From contig JAWKYG010000018.1 in assembly GCA_041396585.1 (NCBI GenBank), positions 62,001-126,000 of the forward strand: a stretch of 64,000 bases of DNA. Direction: 5' to 3'. How positions within the stretch are numbered: the first letter of the stretch is position 1; every line of letters starts with the position of its first letter. The notes beneath the pieces are model-generated. The model was not told the origin of the DNA. It saw only the letters and a list, made by a program, of their open reading frames with translations, and made no database searches. The position numbers and the translations under genes were made by a program. The DNA comes from JAUIAI01 sp041396585 (GTDB lineage: Bacteria; Pseudomonadota; Gammaproteobacteria; Burkholderiales; Burkholderiaceae_E). Positions 37,121 to 46,279 of the stretch are shown one piece after another.

Positions 37121-38473
37121 GTGTGCGTGCCGTTGTCCTGACGCTCATCATGATCGCGCTGATCGTGTTTGTCGGCCAGACCCAGTCTTGGTCGGTCGCG
37201 CTGGCGATCCTGAATCTTTGTCTGATCTCCTCGGTGATGGCGCTTGGGCTGAACATCCAGTGGGGCTATGCCGGTCTGTTCAATGCCGGGGTGATGGGCT
37301 TTGCCGCGCTCGGCGGGATCTCCGCGGTGCTGGTCTCCATGCCGCCGGTGACCGAGGCCTGGTCGGCCGGCGGGCTTCGGCTTGGTGCGGCGGCGCTGGC
37401 GGTCGTGGTCACGGTCGTGCTGGTCAGGGCCTTGCGTGCACGCATGCGTCGCTCGCCGTTGCGTGGCTGGCTCACCGCGATACTCGTGCTTGCCGGCTTC
37501 GCGCTCTATCGGCTGGCATTCGATCCCGCGGTCGAGGCGATCGAGGCGATCGATCCGGCGCGTTCCGGGTTTCTCGGCGGGCTTGGCCTGCCGATCCTGT
37601 TGTCCTGGCTCGTCGGGGGCTGGTGGCTGCGGCCGCGGCCTGGCTGATCGGCCATATCGCGCTCGGGTTGCGCTCGGATTACCTGGCCATTGCCACGCTG
37701 GGCATCTCCGAGATCGTGATCGCGATGCTCAAGAACGAAGACTGGTTGAGCCGTGGCGTCAAGAACGTGACCGGCCTGGACCGCCCGGTTCCCTATGAGC
37801 TCGATCTGCAGGCGAGTGAGCGTTTCATCGGCTGGGTGTCCAGCCTGCACGAGGCCGAGCTCTCCGGGCTGAGTCCGGCGCTGCGCGATGAACGGCTGCA
37901 GGCACTGGTCGTGGACGCCTCCAGCCTGGCCGTCAAGCTCTGCTATGCCGGCCTGTTCGCGGCGGTGCTGTTGATCTTGTTCGTGCTCTGCCAGCGGGCC
38001 TTGAGTTCGCCCTGGGGGCGGATGATGCGCGCGATCCGTGACAATGAGCAGGCTCGGCGGCGATGGGTAAAGACGTCACCTCGCGGCACCGTGAGGTGTT
38101 CATTCTGGGCTCGGCGGTGATTGGCATCGCCGGGGCAATGCTGGTCACGCTCGATGGCCAGTTCACGCCGGGCACCTATAACCCCTTGCGCTTCACCTTC
38201 CTGATCTGGGTGATGGTGATCGTGGGCGGGTCTGGGAATAACTTCGGTGCGGTGCTGGGCGGATTCCTCGTCTGGTTCCTCTGGATCGAGGCCGAGCCCG
38301 CCGGCCTCTGGTTGATGGACACGCTCACGGCCGGCCTGGGTGAGGGCAGCGCGCTGCGTGCCCACCTGATCGAAGCCGCCCCGCATACCCGCCTGCTCAT
38401 GATGGGCCTGTTGCTGCTGCTGGTGTTGCGATTCAGCCCGATGGGGCTGCTGCCCGAACGTATACGGCGATGA
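37117..38473 (+). CDS. livM: ABC transporter permease LivM, two frameshifts
   Basis: Second permease, starting ATG 37117 (MSVRAVVLTLIMIALIVFVG). The first half reads to about 37615, where one G is missing from a G run, so that LSWLVGG should continue LVAAAAAWLIGHIALGLRSD, the next frame. A second shift near 38055 leads from RAIRDNEQA into MGKDVTSRHREVFILGSAVI and on to the stop at 38473. Joined, the product is about 450 residues with the family motifs ALGLNIQWGYAGLFNAG and WVMVIVGGSGNNFGAVLGG. Its stop overlaps the aminotransferase start. Confidence 0.85.
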
Positions 38474-39693
38474 CCCGCCCATTGCCCGATCTGAGTCCGT
38501 CGGTCATCGCGGCCGCGTTCGCGAGTCTGCCGCCCCGTGTGCAGGCACTGGAGCCGAGCCGCATCATCGAGGTGGCCGAGCGAGCCCACGGCCGTCGCGA
38601 CGTGATCCGGCTCTATGCCGGTGAGTCCGATCTGCCGACGCCGGCGTTCATCGTCGAGGCGGCTGTGCAGGCATTGCGCGATGGCCACACCGGCTATCAG
38701 CTCTCGCGGGGAGTGCCCGAACTGCGCGAGGCGATCGCGCGCTATCACCGGCGGGTGTATGGGGTCGACCTCGATAGCGACCGTGTCTCGATCACGGTGG
38801 GTGGCATGCAGGCCATATCGCAAGCCCTGCTGGCCGTGCTCTCGCCGGGTGACGAGATCCTGGTGCCGGTACCGGTCTGGCCGAACATTCTCGAGGCCGC
38901 GCGGGTCGCCGGTGTGGTGCCGATCCAGGTGCCGATGCACTTCGAATCCGAGTCGGGCTGGGAGCTGGATCTGCAGCGCCTGTTCGATGCGGTCGGGCCG
39001 GCCACGCGGGCGTTGTTCATCAACTCACCGGGCAATCCGACGGGTGCAACGCTGTCTGACGAATCCCTCGATCGGATTCTGGCCTTTGCGCGCGAACGCG
39101 GCCTCTGGATCATCGCCGACGAGGTCTATAACCGGATGGTCTACGACGGCCGCTCTCATGCGCCGTCGTTGATCCCCCGCATCGGTCCCGAAGATCGCGT
39201 GCTGGTCACCAATACCTTCTCGAAGAACTGGTCGATGACCGGTTGGCGGTGCGGCTGGGTGATCGCGCCGCGTTCGATGGGCGTGGTCTGGGACAACCTT
39301 CTGCAATACGGCACCACCGGCGCCACCACCTTCGTCCAGCACGCGGCGATCACCGCCATCGACGAGGGCGATACGCATATCGCCGAGGCGGTGGCATCCT
39401 GGGCCGGGGCGCGGCGTCTGATCCATGATGCGCTTGCCGCACTGCCCAATGTGCGGGTTGCAGCGCCGGCCGGCGCGTTTTATTTGTTTTTCTCGCTCGA
39501 CGGATTGCGCGACAGCCGCCGCTTCGCGTTCGATCTGCTCGAGGCGAAGTCGGTGGCCCTGGCCCCCGGTGTGGCGTTCACCGGTGCCGGCGAGGGCTGG
39601 CTGCGGCTCTGTTTCGGTGTCTCTCATCAGACCCTTTCAGAGGCGGCTTCCCGGCTGCAGGCATTTATCGGATCGTGGCCGGGGCAGCATTGA
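38470..39693 (+). CDS. PLP-dependent aminotransferase, class I/II
   Basis: Aspartate-aminotransferase-fold enzyme of 407 residues. The Schiff-base lysine is in TFSKNWSMTGWRCGW, preceded by the PLP-phosphate ligands; NSPGNPTGATLS and IIADEVYNRMVYDG hold the conserved Asn, Asp and Tyr; the substrate arginine is near LRLCFGVS. It starts by overlapping livM by four bases, so it is translated with the transporter. It could deaminate the imported or released amino acid. Exact substrate unknown. Confidence 0.88.
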   Translation: MTRPLPDLSPSVIAAAFASLPPRVQALEPSRIIEVAERAHGRRDVIRLYAGESDLPTPAFIVEAAVQALRDGHTGYQLSRGVPELREAIARYHRRVYGVDLDSDRVSITVGGMQAISQALLAVLSPGDEILVPVPVWPNILEAARVAGVVPIQVPMHFESESGWELDLQRLFDAVGPATRALFINSPGNPTGATLSDESLDRILAFARERGLWIIADEVYNRMVYDGRSHAPSLIPRIGPEDRVLVTNTFSKNWSMTGWRCGWVIAPRSMGVVWDNLLQYGTTGATTFVQHAAITAIDEGDTHIAEAVASWAGARRLIHDALAALPNVRVAAPAGAFYLFFSLDGLRDSRRFAFDLLEAKSVALAPGVAFTGAGEGWLRLCFGVSHQTLSEAASRLQAFIGSWPGQH

Positions 39694-39695
39694 GC

Positions 39696-41147
39696 ATGAC
39701 AGCCGTGGACACGCTGATCCGGGGCGCCATGATCTATGACGGCCTCGGCGGTGAGCCTCTGGCCACGGATCTCGCGGTGGCCGGCGAAAGAATCCTGCGT
39801 ATTGGCGATTGCCGTGAGATTTCCGCGGCGCACGTGATAGATGCCGATGGCCTGGCGCTGGCCCCGGGATTCATCGACGCGCATTGTCATGATGATCTCG
39901 CGCTGCTGGCGATGCCGGACATGACCCCCAAGGCGAGTCAGGGGGTCACCACTGTGATCAATGGCAACTGCGGGATCAGCGCCGCGCCGCTCGCCCCCGG
40001 AGAGCGGCCGCCGACGCCGCCCCTGAACCTGCTCTGTGCACGGCGCGACGCTTTCTTTGCCAGTGTACCGGCCTACGTGGCGCGACTCGAGGCCGAGCCG
40101 GCGGCACTGAACAGTGCTTTGCTCTGCGGGCATACCAATCTGCGCGAGTTGGTCGTGAGTGATCTGGAGCGGCCGGCGAATCCGGCCGAGATTGCCGCGA
40201 TGGCCGATCTGCTCGAGCAGGCCTTGCAGGCCGGCGCGATCGGCCTGTCGACCGGTTTGTTCTATCCGCCGGCACGTGCCGCCAGCACCGAGGAGGTGAT
40301 CGCGCTGGCGCAGCGTCTGGCCGCCTATGGCGGCCTGTATGTCACGCATATGCGCGATGAGGCCGATGGCGTGCTGGCATCGCTGCGGGAGACCTTCCGT
40401 ATCGGCTGGGAGGCGGGCGTGCCGGTGATCGTCTCGCACCACAAATGCGTGGGGGCGGCGAATTTCGGCCGTTCGCGCGAAACCCTGGCAGCGATCGCCG
40501 AGGCATCGCAATCGCAGGCGGTGGGGCTGGATGCCTATCCGTACGATGCCAGCGCCACGATTCTGCAGGCCGAGCGCGTGGCGGCGTCGCGCCGGGTGAT
40601 CGTGACCTGGTCGGAGGCGATGCCATCGGCCAGCGGCCGGGACCTGGCCGAGATTGCCGGCGAGCTCGGCTGCGACCTGCCCGAGGCGGCGCGCCGGCTG
40701 CAACCGGCCGGCGCGATCTACTTCCAGCTCGACGAAGGCGATGTCCGTCGCATCCTCGCCGATCCGCTCACGATGATCGGCTCCGACGGCATCCTGGCCG
40801 ATCGTCACCCGCATCCACGCTCATGGGGCAGTTTCCCACGGGTGCTTGGCCGCTACTGTCGTGAGCAACAGTTGTTTCCTCTGGCCGAGGCGATCCGCAA
40901 GATGACTTCCCTGCCGGCGCGCCGATTCGGCCTGGCCGACCGAGGTGTTCTCTTGGAAGGCGCTTTTGCCGACCTGACCCTGTTCGATCCGGCGACCGTG
41001 CGCGATCGTGCCGACTACGCGCAACCTTGCGTGCCGGCTGACGGCATCACGATGGTTTTCGTCAATGGCCGCCCCGTCTGGCGCGACGGCGCGGCGACGG
41101 GTGCGCGGCCGGGCAGGGTGTTGCGGCGGGGCACGCCTCGATTCTGA
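39696..41147 (+). CDS. N-acyl-D-amino-acid deacylase (D-aminoacylase)
   Basis: Zinc-dependent amidohydrolase releasing D-amino acids from N-acyl forms. 483 residues from ATG 39696, two bases after the aminotransferase stop. Metal motifs: PGFIDAHCHDDLALL (HxH type; the first ligand triad), NGNCGISAAPLAPG with the bridging cysteine, THMRDEADG, VIVSHHKCVG and GSDGILADRHPHPRSWGSF. These match D-aminoacylase/DAN family enzymes. With the transporter and aminotransferase upstream it suggests use of N-acylated D-amino acids, for example from cell-wall turnover. Confidence 0.88.
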   Translation: MTAVDTLIRGAMIYDGLGGEPLATDLAVAGERILRIGDCREISAAHVIDADGLALAPGFIDAHCHDDLALLAMPDMTPKASQGVTTVINGNCGISAAPLAPGERPPTPPLNLLCARRDAFFASVPAYVARLEAEPAALNSALLCGHTNLRELVVSDLERPANPAEIAAMADLLEQALQAGAIGLSTGLFYPPARAASTEEVIALAQRLAAYGGLYVTHMRDEADGVLASLRETFRIGWEAGVPVIVSHHKCVGAANFGRSRETLAAIAEASQSQAVGLDAYPYDASATILQAERVAASRRVIVTWSEAMPSASGRDLAEIAGELGCDLPEAARRLQPAGAIYFQLDEGDVRRILADPLTMIGSDGILADRHPHPRSWGSFPRVLGRYCREQQLFPLAEAIRKMTSLPARRFGLADRGVLLEGAFADLTLFDPATVRDRADYAQPCVPADGITMVFVNGRPVWRDGAATGARPGRVLRRGTPRF

Positions 41148-41205
41148 GCCGGCGCCTGTGCGGCCACGCTGGCGCGCGTCGCCCCCGGCGCGATCCCCCG
41201 GGCGG

Positions 41206-41238
41206 CGGGTATCGGATGAGTGTTAACAGGCCCTAGTC
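41206..41238. repeat. 33-bp dispersed repeat, copy 1
   Basis: Starts CGGGTATCGGATGAGTGT and ends CCCTAGTC. It matches the copy at 54229-54261 at 31 of 33 positions (T/C and A/G differences). It covers the stop of the minus-strand znuA, and flanking bases differ from those of copy 2. Function unknown. Confidence 0.8.
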
Positions 41239-42179
41239 ACCCAGGCAGGCGATCAACTGTTCGGCCAGACGGCTGAGCATGGCCGGATAGTGATCGGCGC
41301 CAGCCGGTGCCGCGACGCCGATCGGATCCAGTTCGCCAATCCGTATCGAGGTGTTCTCGGTCAGCACCCTGGCAATAGCCGGGCGCATCTGTGGTTCGGT
41401 GAACAGGCAGCGAACGCCGAGCGAGATCGCCGTTTCGCGCAGATCATGGAGGCGACGTGCGCCCGGTTCGCGCTCCGGCCCCAGCGTGACCGCGCCGGCA
41501 ACACTCAGGCCATAGCGATGTTCGAGATACTGATAGGCATCGTGGAAAACCAGAAACGGGCGGGCCCGAAGCGGCGCCAGCCGGCTTGCGAGCGTCTTGT
41601 CGAGCGCGTCGATGCGCCGTTCGAAGGCGGTGGCGTTGCTCTGGTAGCGGGCGGTATTGGGCGGGTCGAGCCTGGCGAGTGCGGCGGCCAATTCGTGGGC
41701 GATCACGCGGGCGTTGTGCGGATCGAGCCAGAGATGCGGGTCGATCTGACGCTCACCATGGTGGTGATCATCGTGGCTGCCGAACCGGCCGCCCTCGCGA
41801 AGCGGCAGCGCCTCGATGCCGGGCAAAGTGCTCACCGCGATCACGCGTGCTCCGGCGCGTGTGACGGACAGCGCGCGCGTCATGAACCCCAGCATCGGCC
41901 CGACCCAGACGATCAGGTCGGCGTGGGCCGAGCGCGGGTTTGCGATGGACGCAGGTTGATCGCATGGGGTGAACTGGTGCCATCGAGCAGGAGCGTGGGT
42001 GTGTCCACACCCTGCATGACCGCGGCCAGCACGCCATGCAATGGTTTGATCGTGGCCACGGTGCGCGGACTGGCCAGCGACATGAGCGGGGCGAGGGCCA
42101 GCGTCATCAGCAAAGCGGCGCTGATCAGCGCCGCGGCAATCGATCTATGCGCCGGTCGGATCGGCGGGCAGTGCGTCAT
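41233..42179 (-). CDS. znuA: Zinc ABC binding protein ZnuA, one frameshift
   Basis: Periplasmic zinc-capture protein. Starts ATG 42179 (MTHCPPIRPAHRSIAAALIS) with a signal peptide, then VATIKPLHGVLAAVMQGVDT with the first zinc-ligand His. Near 41930 one indel breaks the frame at SQTRA; the next frame carries on through PMLGFMTRALSVTRA. The His-rich loop (HDDHHHGERQIDPHLWLDP) and later HDAYQYLEHRYGLSV confirm ZnuA. Divergent from znuC across a 40-base region that holds the candidate Zur site. Confidence 0.87.
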
Positions 42180-42198
42180 GACGAGCCGGTTTGGATGG

Positions 42199-42217
42199 TG
42201 AATGTAATAACATAACA
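42199..42217. promoter_or_regulatory. Candidate Zur operator between znuA and znuC
   Basis: TGAATGTAATAACATAACA has an imperfect inverted symmetry around AATA (ATGT...ACAT) and includes the ATGTTAT-type half-site seen in proteobacterial Zur boxes. It is only two bases before the znuC start and about 20 from znuA, so one bound Zur dimer could shut off both directions. The zur gene is the fourth in the znuC direction. Confidence 0.5.
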
Positions 42218-42219
42218 CG

Positions 42220-43104
42220 ATGAATGATTCGCACACACGCCCGCGCGCAGCGGACGCATCAGCCCCCTTGCTCACGCTCGATGGGGTGGGCGTGCGTCGC
42301 GACGGGCGCTGGCTTGTGCGTGGCGTCGATCTCACGGTTCGTCCCGGTGAGATCGTCACCCTGATCGGGCCCAATGGCTCGGGCAAGTCGACCACCGCGC
42401 GGGCGGCACTGGGCATCATGGCGGCCGACGAAGGGCGCATATACCGCCGCCCGGCGCTACGTGTCGGCTACGTGCCGCAACTCTGGCGCGCCGATGGCTC
42501 GATTCCGCTGACCGTGGCGCGTTTCATCAGCCTCGTGCATCCGGTTGCCGTCAGCGAGGCGCGTGCCGCACTGGCGCGCACCGGGGTTGCCCATCTCGAG
42601 CATGCGCAGATGCAGGAGCTCTCCGGGGGCGAGCGCCAGCGAGTCCTGCTGGCGCGCGCATTGGCCGGCCGGCCCGATCTGCTCGTGCTCGATGAGCCGG
42701 TGCAAGGGGTGGATGTCAATGGTGAGGTGGCGCTCTACGAGCTGATCGCCTCTGCACGCCGGGATATTGGTTGCGGCATCCTGCTGGTGTCGCATGATCT
42801 GCATGTGGTGATGGCGGCCACCGACCATGTGCTCTGCCTCAATGGTCATGTGTGTTGCCAGGGCACACCGGTCGCGGTCAGTGGCAACCCGGCCTATCGG
42901 GAGCTCTTCGGTGATCGCGGCGCCTCGGCGCTCGCACTCTACGAGCATCGCCATGATCACCAGCACCTGCCCGACGGCCGGGTTCGCCATGCCGATGGCA
43001 CGATCACCGATCACTGCCACGCCGAGGATGGTCACCACCACCACCATGAGCATGCGCATGTCGCCGTACCGGGCGAGGCTCATGACGCGGGCCGCCATCC
43101 ATGA
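42220..43104 (+). CDS. znuC: Zinc ABC ATPase ZnuC
   Basis: ATPase of the high-affinity zinc importer; 294 residues. Walker A is GPNGSGKSTTAR, signature LSGGERQRVLLAR, Walker B LLVLDEPVQGVD. The C-terminal tail (about 243-294) is rich in histidine (HRHDHQHLP, HHHHHEHAHV), a common metal-binding extension in this family. Its ATG is almost directly after the putative Zur site. The stop overlaps znuB by four bases. Confidence 0.93.
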   Translation: MNDSHTRPRAADASAPLLTLDGVGVRRDGRWLVRGVDLTVRPGEIVTLIGPNGSGKSTTARAALGIMAADEGRIYRRPALRVGYVPQLWRADGSIPLTVARFISLVHPVAVSEARAALARTGVAHLEHAQMQELSGGERQRVLLARALAGRPDLLVLDEPVQGVDVNGEVALYELIASARRDIGCGILLVSHDLHVVMAATDHVLCLNGHVCCQGTPVAVSGNPAYRELFGDRGASALALYEHRHDHQHLPDGRVRHADGTITDHCHAEDGHHHHHEHAHVAVPGEAHDAGRHP

Positions 43105-43907
43105 TCGACGACTTCGTCTGGCGCGCCTTGCTCGCCGGTATCGGCGTCGCCTTGCTGGCCGGCCCGTTGGGTTGCTTCGTGATCTGGCGCCGGATGGCCT
43201 ATTTCGGCGATACGCTTGCTCATGCCACGCTGCTGGGCATTGCGCTGGCGACCATGCTCGCGATCCAAGCCCTGCCCGGCATGATCATGGTGGCGCTGGC
43301 CATCGGTTGGGCCCTGTTGCCCCTGCAGCGGCGGGCGTTGATCGGCAGTGACGCCTTGCTCGGCATTCTGTCGCATGGTTCGCTGGCCGTCGGCCTGGTC
43401 GTGCTCAGCTTCGTTCCGGGTGTCCGCGTGGATCTGTTCGCCTATCTGTTCGGTGATGTCCTGGCTGTCGATCGCGCCGGTCTGATCATGATCTGGCTTG
43501 GCGCTGCGGCCACGCTGGCGTTGTTGCTGCATGATTGGCGAGGCCTGTTCGCGGCCACGGTGCATCGTGAACTGGCGGTTGCCGAGGGCCTGCCGGTGAA
43601 GGCGATCGAGCGCCGCTTCGTGGTGGTGCTGGCGTTGGTGATCGCACTGGCGATCCAGGTCGTCGGTATCCTGATGATCACCGCGTTGCTGATCATTCCG
43701 GCCGCCACCGCCCGTCGCTGGGCGGCCGGCCCGGAGGCGATGGCCTTCATTGCGGCTGCGATCGGTATCGTCGCCGTTATCGGCGGATTGTGGGGGTCGG
43801 TGCGTCTGGACACGCCGTCTGGGCCATCCATTGTGGTCGCCGCGGTGCTGATGTTCATCATCAGCATGGGGGTGCAACGATCACCCCGGGCCGCCCGCGA
43901 TGACTGA
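43101..43907 (+). CDS. znuB: Zinc ABC permease ZnuB
   Basis: ABC-3 family permease, 268 residues, about eight hydrophobic segments, with LGCFVIWRRMAYFGDTLAHA and the cytoplasmic-coupling region LAVAEGLPVKAIERRFVV. The first overlaps the znuC stop, the last overlaps zur by eight bases, so znuCB-zur is one transcript. Confidence 0.93.
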   Translation: MIDDFVWRALLAGIGVALLAGPLGCFVIWRRMAYFGDTLAHATLLGIALATMLAIQALPGMIMVALAIGWALLPLQRRALIGSDALLGILSHGSLAVGLVVLSFVPGVRVDLFAYLFGDVLAVDRAGLIMIWLGAAATLALLLHDWRGLFAATVHRELAVAEGLPVKAIERRFVVVLALVIALAIQVVGILMITALLIIPAATARRWAAGPEAMAFIAAAIGIVAVIGGLWGSVRLDTPSGPSIVVAAVLMFIISMGVQRSPRAARDD

Positions 43908-44352
43908 TCACGCGCGCCCCGATGACCTGGCCGCCGCCGTGCCGCGAGGCTCGCGCAATGACGCCCTGGTACTGGCCACGCTGGAAGCGGCCGAGGCGCC
44001 GCTCAGCGCCTACGAGATCCTCGACAGACTACGTGAGCGCGGGTTGCGCGCGCCACCCCAGGTGTATCGGGCACTGGAGCGCCTGCTGGCGGGCGGCAGG
44101 GTGCATCGGCTGGAGAGCCTCAACGCCTATGTCGCCTGTCAGCATGCCCACGCTCGGCGCATGGAGGCCACCGCGTTCATCATCTGTGAAGGCTGTGCGC
44201 GTGCCGAAGAAGTTACCGATGGCCCGCTGGGCCGACGCCTGAATCGCCTGGCCGCCGACAATGCGTTCGAGTTGCACGGCGCGGCCGTGGAACTGCGCGG
44301 CCTCTGTGCCCGCTGCGCCGCCGAGGCGGCGGCGAAGGCTGAATCCGGATAG
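43900..44352 (+). CDS. zur: Fur-family zinc uptake regulator Zur
   Basis: Zinc-sensing repressor; 150 residues. Winged-helix part: SAYEILDRLRERGLRAPPQV and YRALERLLAGGRVHRLESL. Zinc-binding cysteines occur in FIICEGCARAEEV and RGLCARCAAE, the paired CxxC structural site. Location at the end of znuCB rather than beside iron genes supports Zur over Fur. It probably controls its own operon and znuA through the site at 42199. Confidence 0.9.
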   Translation: MTDHARPDDLAAAVPRGSRNDALVLATLEAAEAPLSAYEILDRLRERGLRAPPQVYRALERLLAGGRVHRLESLNAYVACQHAHARRMEATAFIICEGCARAEEVTDGPLGRRLNRLAADNAFELHGAAVELRGLCARCAAEAAAKAESG

Positions 44353-44410
44353 CGCGCGCTCGCCGCGCCGTTGCGAAATCGCCCTATGCACCCTCGTTTG
44401 GAGACACAAG

Positions 44411-45091
44411 ATGGCCATCGATGACAGCGACCGACCGAGCGGCATACTCGCGGTCTGGAACGACCGTCGCGAGGCCGACGCAGGGTTCTATGAACGCTGG
44501 TACCAGGGCGAGCATCTCCCCGAGCGTCTGGCGGTAACCGGCTTCGTGCGGGGTCGCCGTTACGAGGCGGTTACCGCCGAGCCGCAGTTCTTCACCTACT
44601 ACGAGGTGAGCTCGCCGCAGGTGCTGATCAGCCCGGAATACCTCGCCCGGCTCAATGATCCCACCGCGGCCACGCGACGCATCATGACCGAGATCTTTCA
44701 GAACATGAATCGCACGGTCTGCAGGCGGGAGAAGATCATCGGCCGCATGCGTGGCTCTCATGCGCTCACCGCCTGCTTTGCCGATGCCCGGCCGGGTGCG
44801 GGACTGACCGACTGGCTGGATTCCCTGCCCGGGCGAAGCGGCGTTGCACGCGCCGAGTGGTGGGTCGCCGATCAGGCTGGCGCGCGCACCGACAGCGTCG
44901 AGCAGGCGCTGCGGGGCAAAGCAGATGCCCAGGTCGGCGCCTGTCTGTTCGCCGAGGGCCTGCGCGAGGCCGATGCCCGGATGCTGGCCGGGGAGATCGA
45001 GCAACTCTGTCGCAGTCTGGCCCCGGCCGCCGGTGCGCAGCCGCGGATCGGGATCTATCGCTTGATCGCGGAGCTTGCCAACCATGCCTGA
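44411..45091 (+). CDS. Uncharacterised protein, EthD/dimeric barrel-like
   Basis: Not recognised with confidence. ATG 44411, 226 residues, no signal peptide or membrane segment. The N-terminal 110 residues (GILAVWNDRREADAGFYERW, YQGEHLPERLAVTGFVRGRR) have the WYxxEHxPxR pattern common in dimeric alpha/beta-barrel EthD-like proteins; the second half repeats a looser version. It overlaps the next gene by eight bases, so the two are likely coupled. A role linked to the neighbouring PLP enzyme is possible. Confidence 0.65.
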   Translation: MAIDDSDRPSGILAVWNDRREADAGFYERWYQGEHLPERLAVTGFVRGRRYEAVTAEPQFFTYYEVSSPQVLISPEYLARLNDPTAATRRIMTEIFQNMNRTVCRREKIIGRMRGSHALTACFADARPGAGLTDWLDSLPGRSGVARAEWWVADQAGARTDSVEQALRGKADAQVGACLFAEGLREADARMLAGEIEQLCRSLAPAAGAQPRIGIYRLIAELANHA

Positions 45092-46229
45092 TTCACCCGC
45101 GGGTTTCGCGCGTCCGGCCGCGCCGGCTGTCGTCGGCGACCCCATCAGCGGTATCGACACGCCGGCCCTGATCATCGATCTGGAGGTCTTCGAATCCAAT
45201 CTCGCGCTGATGCGCGAGCAGGCGGCACGCGCCGGGGTGCGGCTGCGTGCGCATGCCAAGACGCACAAGTCGGTGGACATCGCGCGCCTGCAGATCGAGC
45301 GCGGCGGCGCCTGCGGGATCTGTTGCCAGAAGGTGTCGGAGGCCGAGGTCATGGTCGCGGGCGGAATCCGCGACGTGCTGGTCTCCAATCAGGTGGTCGG
45401 CCCGGCGCGGGTCCGGCGTCTGGCCCGGCTGGCCCATCAGGCGAGAATCCTGGTTTGTGTCGATGACCCCGCCAATGTCGACGATCTTGCCGCGGCGGCA
45501 CGGGCCGAAGGCGTGCGGCTCGAATGCCTGGTCGAGATCGATGTCGGCATGCATCGCTGTGGCGTGATGCCGGGCGCGCCGGCGCTGGCACTGGCCAGGC
45601 GGGTGTTGGCGCACGACTGCCTGCGTCTGGCCGGTCTGCAGGCCTACCACGGGCGTGCTCAGCACATCTATGAATTCGAGGCCCGTCAGAGCGCGATCGG
45701 CAATGCGATCGCGCTCACCCGCGAGACGGTCGCACTGTTCGCCGAACACGGCATCGATTGCGAGATCGTCGGCGGCGCTGGCACCGGCAGCTACCCGATG
45801 GAAGCCGCTTCGGGCGTCTACAACGAGCTGCAATGCGGCTCGTACGTGTTCATGGATGCCGATTACCGTCGTGTGCTCGATGCCGAAAACCGCCCGGGCG
45901 GGCTGTTCGCCAGCAGTCTGTTCGTGCTGGCCAGCGTGGTCTCGACCGCGGTCGCCGGGCAAGCCACTTGCGACGCGGGTCTGAAGGCGCTCGCGGTCGA
46001 TAGCGGGCCGCCGCGCGTGCACGGGCGCGACGAGCTCGATGTGCTCGGGGTGGCCGACGAGCACACGATCCTGGCCGATCGCGGGCGGACTCTCCAGGTG
46101 CTCGACAGGCTCTGGCTGGTGCCGGGTCATTGCGACCCGACCTGCAATCTGTATGACTGGTATGTCGGCGTCCGTGGCGGTCGGGTCGAGGCGGTCTGGC
46201 CGGTCAGCGCGCGAGGATGCCTGGTCTGA
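45084..46229 (+). CDS. DSD1-type PLP enzyme, D-threonine aldolase-like
   Basis: Alanine-racemase-fold enzyme of 381 residues from ATG 45084. The PLP lysine is in RLRAHAKTHKSVDIA, followed by GICCQKVSEAEVMVAGGI and the His-Cys metal-ligand region at the C-terminus, LVPGHCDPTCNLYDW, which marks the zinc- or manganese-dependent D-threonine aldolase / D-serine dehydratase family. It overlaps the upstream uncharacterised gene. With the D-aminoacylase 4 kb upstream it fits D-amino-acid breakdown. Exact reaction is not certain. Confidence 0.83.
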   Translation: MPDSPAGFARPAAPAVVGDPISGIDTPALIIDLEVFESNLALMREQAARAGVRLRAHAKTHKSVDIARLQIERGGACGICCQKVSEAEVMVAGGIRDVLVSNQVVGPARVRRLARLAHQARILVCVDDPANVDDLAAAARAEGVRLECLVEIDVGMHRCGVMPGAPALALARRVLAHDCLRLAGLQAYHGRAQHIYEFEARQSAIGNAIALTRETVALFAEHGIDCEIVGGAGTGSYPMEAASGVYNELQCGSYVFMDADYRRVLDAENRPGGLFASSLFVLASVVSTAVAGQATCDAGLKALAVDSGPPRVHGRDELDVLGVADEHTILADRGRTLQVLDRLWLVPGHCDPTCNLYDWYVGVRGGRVEAVWPVSARGCLV

Positions 46230-46279
46230 ACGCGCCGGGTCTGCCGACGGGGCGCATTGCAGGAGAACGGAGGAATCAG

